A DNA stretch of 64,000 bases from Ianthella basta. Taxonomy: Eukaryota; Porifera; Demospongiae; Verongiida; Ianthellidae. Below, piece after piece: positions 27,201 through 38,900 of the stretch; positions within the stretch are counted from its first letter, which is position 1; every line of letters begins with the position of its first letter. The notes beneath the pieces are model-generated. The model was not told where the DNA came from and made no database searches. It was given only the letters and a program-made list of their open reading frames with translations. The stretch is taken from the NCBI GenBank assembly GCA_964019415.1, contig OZ025881.1, positions 3,366,265 to 3,430,264 on the forward strand, read 5' to 3'. Both the position numbers and the translations under genes were made by a program.

Positions 27201-29823
27201 TCTTACTGCTTTGTGTAGTTCCCTGCTTAAATTGCTCTTCGGGGGTTTGGCCTTGTTCAGGATGGAGCTCACCCCTTGTCTGAGTGATTGTGCTGATTCC
27301 TTGTCGAGTTGGTTGGCTGTGGCCTCTGTTGCTGCAATGATCTCAAAGGTTGGGATCTGTTTCGGAGTGACAGCAAAGTTTAGGCCCAGAGCTAGTGCTT
27401 CCTTCTCCTTCTCCGCGAGAGTCCTGCTGCTGAAATTCTTCACTACCTTGTCTGGGTCAAGATGGGAAGCCAAGTGTTGTTTGGCATGTAGACGCTCAAA
27501 CTTCTGGATCTGTTTGGCCTTGGTGTCCAGGCCGACCTTCTCTGTGGCACTGCTGCACCATGTCTTGAGCTGATCCCACTGCTCCGCATTCACCAGTGCT
27601 CTCGTTTCTTCACCAAGAACATCAGACTCCTTCTCTGTCTTGGCCTTCTTGTATCGGACATCACGGATCAGCAGGTGGAGGAGAGCAAGCTCTGTGCGTC
27701 TGACAATCTTGTGGACACTGGGCTATCTCAAGGGTAGCTTGACCCTGAGGCCAGTGGGGGTGATGTGGTCATCTCCAAACGGCTTCAGCAGGATGACACT
27801 CTCAAGGACAGAACTAGCATCCCCATCCCCAACCTCTGTGCCCTGGTGGAGCTATGCCTGAAATCCACCTATTTCCAGTTTGGCGAGTCCTACTATGAGC
27901 AGGTGGAAGGAGCAGCAATGGGCTCCCCACTCTCTCCCATCGTGGCCAATATCTTCATGGAAGACCTTGAGACACAGGCTCTGGAGACCGCCGCCTGGAA
28001 ACCAAAGATGTGGCGCCGATATGTTGATGATGTCCTTGTCGTGTGGCCCCACGGAGACCAACTACTGCAGGAATTTCATCAACACCTCAACAAACAGAAT
28101 CTTTCAATCCAGTTTACCGTAGAAAGAGAGTCAGAGGGTAAGATTGCCTTCCTGGATGTGCAGCTGGAGAAGAGGGGACCGAAGATCGTTACCTCCGTCT
28201 TTCGGAAGAAAACACACACAGACCGGTACCTCCATTTTGACTCAAACCACCCGGCCAGGGTCAAAAGAGGCATCATCCAGTGCCTGAGACACAGAGCAGA
28301 AAAGGTATGTGACGGCAGCACGCGATGGCCGGAGATTGGACACCTGAGACAGGTGTTCAAGGCCAACGGTTATCCAGATGCCGTGGTGAAGAAGAACCTC
28401 AGAGCTCGACCAACACCTGCCAACTCCTCACAAACCAACCAGCCAGCCCCCAAGCTCCTGCGACTTCCGTACATCCCAGAACTCAGTGAGAGGATCGAGA
28501 GAGTGTGCCGACCATTAGGAGTGAAGACAGTCTGCAAGTCAAGGGGTACTTTCAGGAATTCCCTAGTGCGAGTTAAGCAGCCCAGAGAAGACAAGAAGAA
28601 GAAAGGTGTCATTTATGAAGTACCATGCCAAGATTGTGAATGTGTTTACATTGGAGAGACAAGTAGAACCCTTGAGAAGCGACTGAGTGAGCACAAGAAT
28701 GCAGTGAAGAAGCATGACACCAAGAATGGAATTGCAGTCCACTCCTGGGCAAACCAACACCAGGTGGACTGGGAAGCAGCCAAGACGAGAGAAGTGGAAG
28801 GGAACTACTGGAGAAGGCGAGTACTGGAAGCCCTGCACATCCACAGAGAGCAGCACACATCCAACCTGGACTGTGGTCTGGCCATCAACCCCTGCTGGCT
28901 ACCTCTACTGAACACACCCTCACCCCCTTGACAATCATAATTCTTACTATTCTTACCCTATGCTCATGACAGACAATCATCCTCCTAATAATTATTATTC
29001 TTACCTCACTTCCCGCCATTTTCACTTCCCTCCCTTTTTTGACAGCCATTGACACACCCTCCTTTTATTTATTAGAGTTGCGCCCTGCTAAGTTTTGTAA
29101 CAGCTGAAGAAGATCTACGGATCGAAACGTCCTGTCCCCTGAAGTGACTGCTGTGTTTATGTTCATCAATTCTCTAAATCAGCTATATATTTGTTGAGAT
29201 ATGAGCATAACCTGTAGCAAATTGGAGAGAGAATGGGAATCAGTAACTTTGCTTTGCCTTATAATTATAATATTGGGATTTGACCCCACAAGCAGTTAGC
29301 TCATGTTTTGCACATAAACTATTTGGAATGCCTGATCAATCAAAGTGATGAAGTGGTGTCAGTCATCCAGTTGTATGCGACTGTTGTACAGAGTAAGGGC
29401 TGAATAAGAAATAACTCAAAATGGTACCGAATGTGCAAAAAAAACACTGCGTGCATGACATTGAATGTGATCATATGGACAACCATCCACTGCAATGTGG
29501 TCCATGGTGCAAATAATGTTAATTTTGTGCTGCCAGATTACAAGTTCATTGCAGTTGTCGGAGTGAATTTTGTCCCCCCACTGAATAGTGTCTTCCCAAA
29601 CAATATTCACTATATACAAAATAATGCCCCATCGCAGGCTGTGAAGCAATGCAATTTGCAATTGGCTGGTAGAAGCAATGATACAAACACTGCTACTGCA
29701 AAGAACCACTTCTGCTATATGCTTCAATGCACACGACATACCATAGATATATTTTGGCCAATTCCAGGTCATTATCAGGTGTGCTGCATGGAAGTATCCC
29801 ATCTGTACACACACAGCACAAAT

Positions 29824-29915
<92 letters not shown>

Positions 29916-32900
29916 CACACACACACACACACACACACACACTTAGCTACATCACTAACAATCCTTGTTCATGCAAACCACTACGTATAGAACACATCAG
30001 AAAATTGTGTAAAAATAGATAACTGTACCAGAAACTGTAGAGCCTTGGCTATATGCACTAAATTATGTGTCTGGGACAGCTGAATAGCTGGAGCTTTATA
30101 CAAAGAAAGCACAACTGCATTGCAGCCTAATGCAGGCATTCATAGAGTTGCATTGCAACTAGCCAGTTTTATTTAGGATATTTGAATAGCAATGACCAGA
30201 AATGCACAGAAAAAGTATTCACTTACTCATAAGAGTCTTGTACGTGTACTTGCACATCATCTGCGTGCCACATGCAATTACATGGTTAAGTACTTTATTC
30301 ACTACAGTACTAATATTCTTGGTTTTAATGCACTATAATGTTATGTACTTCATATTATATGCTGATGAGTGGGCTGTTCAAAGCCTAACAAGAAACTACT
30401 CAACAGATGGGGTTATGTCAGCACATTGAAATTGAATAACATATACCGTATTGTCCCTAATTTTTCAGCAGAATATAACACAGATTCAAGTCGATACTTA
30501 GGAATATATGGTTTGCGACTGGAAGCGCGACGAAACATTAGGAAATTATGATGACTAATTAGAGTACGCAGCGTAATAATAGGAAACAAAAAACTCGTCG
30601 CTGAATTGTCCGTCAGAGTCGCTGTTCAAAGATATTTCTGACGGAGATGGAGTTGCTGGTGGCCATCTATTTGGAGTTCGATTGCCAGGAAGAGTGGGAG
30701 ATTTGGGCATGGCTGGAAAGCCTTCTTCGCTGTCCGTATCGGCAAAAAACGAACAAAGCCTCAGCAAATAAGAAATGGCAGCAGCCGACGATACATTAGA
30801 GCAAAGCAGCTAATGATTCCTTAGACTCCACAGCATTCAATGATTCATTATACTCCGCAGCAGATGGCGACTTATTAGTGTCTGATCGAGATGAACAATA
30901 AGGGGCAGCCATTTTTGGTCAAACATTTGAGTATGATCTGGCCCTGTTTAGGTGGGTGCCAAACAAATAGGAAGCCAAAACATTAGGGACAATACAGTAC
31001 TGAATGTAGGGCATGGCATCATAAAGTAGCCTGTCTCTACAGCAAAGCATTCGTGGCTTTAAGCTTGCCATCAAACTTTATCCTTACCCTACCAACAGTA
31101 GCGGATTAAGTGTGGAGCAGTTGACTGTCACACTGCAGTACACAGTGGGTTTGGTAATGATATCATAGTTCAGAGATTGATTGAAATGTAGGGAATATTA
31201 GGTCTTGCTTCTCAAATGGGTAGAAGGCTAATTTAATTATTTTTTGGCTCTGCCTTGTGATGCCTGTGTACCTAATATATATGATTAGAATTTCAAGCAT
31301 GGATGCACTGGCCATGCCAGCGAGCATTACATGAAGGGACAATAAACGTTTCAGGATGACATTTGGAAAATGGTCTTTCACGGCTTGAAATACACGTAAT
31401 ACACATTGAGTAGCTATTGGAAAGCTGAAAGCACAGAAACCACACTAGCTGCATAGGAAAATTATGAGACTTAATCTTTGGAGAGCTATAAAATGGGAGA
31501 ATATCTGCTTTCTTGTGTCTAAATTACGATGTCCACTTCCGATGATCACCAATGCAATGGTTTAAGCGATCACTAAACAGGCTTGTATTGTCTTATCATC
31601 AACATCCAAGTGCATTTATTTCTAATGTGTTCTAAGATAAATGCATTGTATGTGTTATGGCATGTTAATTCAGCCCAGCAGTAATGTTGTATTTGGATGC
31701 AGCAACAGCACACAGTTAATTGAACAAGGATTATTGTTGCTGTGTCTTACTCCAATGTGCACCATTACTAGTATGGACAGCATATTTACTGGTGGTGTTT
31801 TCCAACATTCTACATGTATTTACAGGAAATGCCTAATCACAACAATTACTGTAAAATTCTGTTATGTTAACATCAATAGGAATTCCAGCATGGTTTGTCA
31901 TATTATGCAACTTGCTCTGTATAGAACGAGCACTTACCACAAAGTACTGTAATATTGCTATGATTAATAACAAACTCTTTTCATCTTAGATCAAAAGCAA
32001 TTCCTCCATGGTACTTTGACTCTTACCTGAAGCATCAGCATCACTTCAACCTAAAGAAACTTATCACATATGCCAGAGATACTACTCAAAAGAGGTATGT
32101 GAGCAAATAGCAGGTCTAGCGATCAGTTACCGTAAGAATTCATTCACGTACATTTGATATATACTTTAGATCATCAGAAGGTTTCACGAAGGTCGTATGC
32201 TTCACAAGGTCGTCCCAGGCGGTCTCCCAGCTGACAGCAACTGGCGACACTAGTAAGGATGAAGAGAGAGTGATTGAAAAGATAGTGGTAACCAGCAGAG
32301 TAAGTTAATGCATTTTCTTAGATGGGTTGTACAAGCCTTATCATGTTTAATATCTTCTACTTTACATAGCCACAAAGAGTGAAGCTGTGTCGAATGTCAA
32401 CTGTATCATCACAACAGGAGTTTTCTGAGCAATTAGCTGAATTTCAGGCCTCCAGTGAAAAAGATATAATGCTCATTGTAAGTGCGCTTCGTGCAAATTA
32501 TGTCACCACTTATAGGTCACACACATTGGTATAGTTAATGTGTATACATTTGTGCCATCCTGCCATCCCTACATAGGCACCACTACCGTGCCATCTGATG
32601 TACTTTCATACAATATGCTACTTGATACAAGTTATTCTGAACTATCAAACTGTGCTTCCAGATGCGACAGCTAGTATTACTTCAAATGGTATGCCTCTAC
32701 CTCCAAGAACATTCCATCTATATATTAATGTGTTTGTTCGACCGTCCGTCTGTCTGTCCGTCCGACCGAGTAGATTAACACTTCTCCCGCAGCGTGCGTG
32801 CGTGCGATCCACGTGAAACTCCAGATTATTACGGGGCAATGTATGGAGAGTGTCATAAGGGGTTAGACTGAAGAGGAGTCGCTGGGCCCGAGGAGAGGGC

Positions 32901-35900
32901 CGCAAGAATTTCCTCCTTTAGGGAATAAGACGCCATGTTTTTTGCGGGCTACACTACAGGCAATGAAGGAGCGCCAGTTGTGTAGAATCCCGCAGAAGGT
33001 GGGCTCTTTCATATTATAATGTGAAAAGGAGAAGACAAAAGGAAAGGGAGAGGGAGGCAGAGAGGAGCAGGAGGAGGCGGGAGGAGCAGCAAGATGCTGA
33101 CAGGGAGGGAGGCAGAGAGGGTAAGGAGGAGGAGGGAGGCGCAGCAAGATACTGATAGGGAGAGGGAGGCAGAGAGGGGCAGGATGAGGAGGGAGGAGCA
33201 GCAAGAAGCTGACAGGGAGAGGGAGACAGAGAGGGGCAGGAGGAGGAGGGAGGCACAGCAAGAAGCTGATAGGAAGAGAGAGGCAGAGAGGGGCAGGAGG
33301 AGGAGGGAGGAGCAGCAAGAAGCTGACAGGGAGAGTAAGGCAGAGAGGGGCAGGAGGAGGAGGGAGGAGCAGCAAGAAGCTGACAGGGAGAGGGAGGCAG
33401 AGAGGGGCAGGAGGAGGAGGGAGGAGCAGCAAGATTCTGACCAGAGAAGGACAAGTGCAAGGGTGAGGCAGCAACAGAGAAGAGCTATTACACCAGCTGT
33501 TACTGGGAGTGGCAGAGTCTACCTGGGGCCCACGACTACAGTGTGTCAACATTGGAAACACCATCATAGAAGTGCTGTGGGAGGAGCACTGTCGTGGGAT
33601 CACTGTCGTTGGAGGGCCGTCGCCACTGTGTGGCGGGTACTCGCTAGTTCCTATAATTATATGAGGATGGCACTTCATCAAACAGCGTCATTTTTGAACA
33701 AATGTAAAAATGTAAATGTTGCATCTGCCTTGGCCTCACTGCTTATGCATTTGTGGCAAAAGGTACACTTATCATATGCACTTTATTCTAGAGAAACCTG
33801 CAAAAACGTTGATCTTCCCATGTCTCTCTTTATGCAGCATGAATGAAAGTCTTGATCTTTTCAAGCAGAAACCTTAAAATTTTGATTTACTTAGAATCAA
33901 CATATTTTATTGCATAGGCTGCACCATTAAATCCTGTGAAAGACATAGAGGCTAGTGATACCTAGTATAAAAACATGTTGTAACACTGTTGTGCTCACTA
34001 CAATTACCCACACTACAAACAGAACAGTTGTCAATATTCTAAGTCACATTTGGTGTTATGATAGTAGGCTAAGCACACAAATTTCAAGTAACCATCCTCG
34101 TGTTCAAGTAAATGCATTGTTTCAGCTTACAATGCAAGAGATTTGTTATTCGAGAAACATGAAAGAAGAGGACATAAACACACCCCATTGAGTCAATTTG
34201 AGTGATGTTTGAAGTAGTCTTCCTTGCAAAAAGCTATGACTGACAATATCATTACACGAAATGTTACTAGTTAAATGTCAGAATATACTTTACGGTAGTT
34301 GTCAAAATTGTTTGTGAGATACACCTTTGGTTATCAAAGATTAGGGCATTATGATGATTTGGTGTGAGATACTTTTGTGAAGGACATCAATAGTGGGCAG
34401 ATGCTGTTGCAAACATTGGTAAAAGTATCAACAATAGAACGGGAACAGATAGAAGCCATGTTTATATATCTGGTTGCAACCTGTAGGTAATGACATGCAA
34501 ATAATTAGCACAGTGCTTGTAGCTATCACTCCCAAAAACTCAAATTCAAATTGATGTATCAGAACAAGGTGGTTGAGCAGTCTTATTAGTGCTGAAAATC
34601 ATTATCAGTTTTGCTGTAGACAATATTGTAGTAAGTCCGTATAGCTACAACAATTCTCTCGACTAGGCAACCAACTCAATGATTATTATGAGGCAAAACA
34701 CACTGCACTGAGCATCCGTGCAACAACAAGGTAAGCTGTGCCTAACTGATTATGCTTTACATTACAGTTCAAGTAATCAGCCATTACATCATAGTTCAGC
34801 ACAGTTCACTACAAATATGAATTTATTTTGTTACAGATTGCAAACATGCACGAGGCCACAAAGAAGCTCATCAATTATGTGAGACTCAGGATTGATGAAG
34901 AGGAAGAGAAAATGATAATGAAAAGACATGAAATGATTCTGAGGCAGAAAAGCCTGTCTGCCTCAGAGGGCATGGACAAAAAATTCCTTTTGGATGCAGA
35001 GGAGGCAGAGCATGAATCGTCAGTAGCTACTTCAGAAGATGAAGAAGGCGAGAAGGAAGGTGGCAAAGCTTTGGAAACTGATGGAGAGGAATTGCAAATT
35101 TCTCTATCATGTCATGATGAAACTCAAGAAGGAGACTCACAGACAAATGATGGGCAGAGTGTAGCGTCTGTCATGGACATCCGGGACAATTCTTCTACAT
35201 CCATAGTACAGCCTATTGAGAACCAGACTAAAGCTTATGTTCTTTTACTTCACTTTCCTCCATCTGTTTCACAAAGAGCATGCTACCCAGCATTGTTCCT
35301 GTATGGCTGGGATTACCATTACCTTGATTCACTTGTGGCCAGTGCTGAATGTGCTATACCCGTACCACTGAAGTAAGTGAGCGTGTATTGCCTGCAATTG
35401 ATGTGTTGTAGTTAACTCTTTTGGTCTATCTCCATAGCGAATGGTGCCATGTAGCATTCCAGCAAACTGCTCAAGGTATTGATCAAGAAAGAGTTGCTAT
35501 TAACTGGAGAATGTTGTTGGAGCACACTGCCTTAGTGATGGCATCAAGGTAAGGCTTGTTTATATATAAGGTAGTAGGACATCTGATAATGTGACTTCCT
35601 GTGTTGCTCAAGCAAGGTACATGTGTGATGTCATATGATGTGCATGTGAACTGAAGTAGCTAGGAAAGTGGTAATTGTATGTGTACTTGAGAATAGTGGA
35701 AGCCTAACCATTGGGTTGCATCAAATCTTTTGAGGTGGGTACAAAGTAGCCAAACATTGTCAACCATTACAAGGATAATGTATGTTGTATGCTTTCAGCT
35801 AAAGTAGTCTCAAAAGGCATTAAGCACTAGAAGAAAACTTTGATGCATGTGCATATGTTTTGCTCGTTAATAATGAAGAATAACTGCAATCTCTGTCACA

Positions 35901-38900
35901 GAAAGGTTAGTTACAACCAAATCATACATAGTCTTTTCATTGAACAGCAAGAGCCATCGTGTAATTTGATATATTTAAGAAGAGATTGAGTTTTGTCCGA
36001 GTTTGTCAATTTATGTGGTTTAAAGATTGCATGTTCATTATTAGGGCATATGCAGGATAGGGCACTTTACCTTAGTCTATTTAGTTCAAAGTATAAGAAT
36101 GGTCATAATTCACTATAGATAAAAGTGTTTAAGTGCATGGATATTTCTAAAACGTCTGCAAGTTTTGCAGCAATGAAACCAAGCAACAGACACCATGACT
36201 ATACATATAGCATTCAGTCATATGCATTAACCTCATACCCAGGCCTTCAATAAAAAATAATGGCCTGGCATATACTGTTCGTGCAAGTGCATAATTATTG
36301 ATATGATATTGTAGAGGCTCATAGTTGCGTTGATAATACAATGATACGAGATTCTTGAGCAAGACACAACTGGTAATGATAAATCAAGCTTACGCAGTTG
36401 ACAAAGACCTTCGGGTCGAAACGTCCTGCATTTGATTGATTTATCATTACCAGTTGTGTCTTGCTCAAGAATCTCGTATCATTGCATAATTATTCACCAA
36501 CATTTGGTGTACCATGTACTTTCAGTTAAAATAGGATTTTCCAGTATTCCTCCATGTCACAATGAGCAAGTAAGATGACAAAATCACATACGTATACCAT
36601 ATGGCACGTTGCACTGGTTGCCCATTGTTCAACAACTGTGTTTCGTAAGCACTTCAAAGGTTGCAAATGGTCAGGATTAGTCTTACAGTAAGCCAGAGCA
36701 GCATTTCTCAATGTAGGCCATTTACAGCAGTCGCAATGTATTTGGCTACCGACTGGATATGGAAAGGGGGTTTGCTACCAAGCTCTCCCATTCATCATGG
36801 ATTTCAAACTTGGACTAACAGGGCTATAGAACTTCATCTTAATGCTAGTAATGAGTCCTCTAGTCTCAGTGATTGTCAACTGCAAAGGCCTGGGTACGAG
36901 GTACAAGACACTAGAGTGCGTGATGCATAATATATATCGATATCATTTTAGGTCACATTTGCATTACTATTGTGCACACAAACAGTGTATATCAGGTTTT
37001 CATATTTTGTCGAAGGCCTGGGTACAAGGCTATCATATGCATGTGTGTTTATTTGTTTGTACAGAATTGCACTGTATGACAGAAGCAAAGTTGCCATTTC
37101 AACTGAGAGGAAAGCTGACATGTTCAGAAATCTATTGCAGGGTCCACTTGGACAGAAGCTACATGACTTGTACAATTTGTATTGGACACCCAAGAATGTT
37201 GCCAAATTTTTGCAAGGAGCTGCTGTCTATGCACGGTGTCGAATGTCTATGATCAGTGTAACAGATGTGGTATGCTCACAAACTTTCAGAGTTGTGAATA
37301 TGTATTCAGAGGTACGATGTACTAGCTGGTTCCTTTGTTTGTTGTAGGTCCAACACTTCTTCGAGAGCACTCTTCACAACTTCCTGGCCTACATGCTATA
37401 CCACATCAGTGAAGAACTGGGGCTGGACACCTATACTGATGAGACTAAAGAACTCTTCCTAGCTCTCCTAGACTTTGTTCCTCGTCCAAAGTCACTGACT
37501 GACCTGAAAGGCTACAACAACACTTGGGGTGTATCCAGTGATGTACTAGATCAGCTTCAAGCTTGTGAGTTTCCAGGCTTCAGCAAGATATGTGCATCCA
37601 TTGAGGCCTGCTTGAGGAAGAGATTTGATGAAATGATGGCACAGGAGAGTACACGTGAGTTGTGGTGAGAAATAGCTACCCTTATCTGTGAAGTTATGAA
37701 ATTCAAAGTGCATGCATGAGAAATATTTACTGAAAAAATTGTACTTGCACATTCAGAATCTATGACAGCATTGGACATGAAGGAATTAAGAGATCAATTG
37801 CAGGTAAATCATGATGTGATAGCAGCCATCATACCATGTCTGGCACCTACGTTATGCTACTTACTGTACATTATGACTACATTGTAGGAGTATGCTAATA
37901 CACGTGGTCAGGACAGGTTGAAGATTGCACTGCCCTACCTCGAACAGTATGATGCACTGTGGGAGAGATATGAGACTGATTTCATCAATTTTCAATTTGC
38001 CGTCGCCAACTTGACTAAGATGAAAGCTATTCTAGCAGCAGTGATATCACACAGCTCCTCTGTGGGTGACTCCAACCTTGAGAGATTAGTTGCTCTGCAC
38101 TATCTCTCCTTCAGTAGACATCATGATGTGGCTGCACTGGAGGTGGTCATTAATCCACTTCAGAGTATTCAAGCAGATGCACATGTTGACCTATCCTCCT
38201 CTTCAGTTGTAGAGGGAGTACTTATCAAGGGTAGTGAAGCTTCACAGCCAGACATGGCACATTTTATCATTGAAAGTCTGTTTGGTGGTCTAGTAAACTG
38301 TAGAGAAGACTCAGAAAGACTGCAGGGCTGGCAGAAGACTTGTCGCTCAATAGTCAGTTTCAGTAAATGAATAAACCTATATCAAGTCATGCATTTCCAT
38401 GTAATATGTGCTGCCTCTATTCAATCTTGTTTCTGTAGCTTTTCACTCCTAATGTAGAAAGGATTTTGTATGGCAATGAATATGGTGAGGACTACCGTGG
38501 AAAGTTCAATGTGGTGCAGGCTGCTTTCCTCCTCTCTCAATGTACACAAGAGGATGCCACATTGTACAAGCTCCTACAATGTTTCCCTGAACTATTGAAT
38601 ACTGAGGTATTTCACTGCACACTTAGATTCAATTATTGCTGTTTGTCTAACTGTGTTCATTTCTTTCCTGCAGCAATCAGTTACAATGAAAGAAACTTTC
38701 ACCCACCTCATAGACGTTCAAAATACCAGTAGCAACAATCAAAACTATGTATCCCATCTCTGCCAACACTTCTTTCATGGTTTCCGACCCCGCTTTTATG
38801 AGGATGACATTTTATACTTCTTTCAATTTGTTGCTACTCTCCAGTTTGACAATTTGGCCACTGGCAAGCAATGTGTCACTCTGGGGGTGCTCCAACACTG

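Larger units (their letters stand above)
25240..29179. mobile_element. Penelope-like retroelement as a head-to-head inverted pair
   Basis: Left arm 25240-26686 and right arm about 27767-29179 are near-identical reverse complements (one codon indel and a few substitutions seen). The 1.08-kb spacer 26687-27766 is present once and belongs to the left, longer copy. Both 3' ends point outward, and a 14-bp direct repeat flanks the whole unit, so the pair probably integrated as one event. It sits in the 8.6-kb intron 15 of the host gene. Confidence 0.88.

Noticed and set aside
25595..27573. Plus-strand frames over the left Penelope copy and minus-strand frames over 27852-28860
   Set aside because: Shadow frames antisense to the RT/GIY-YIG coding sequence; they recur in mirror image in both arms.
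32863..33681. 272-codon Pro/Ser/Leu-rich minus frame
   Set aside because: Opposite strand of the 57-bp minisatellite; unit length divisible by three keeps it open without selection.
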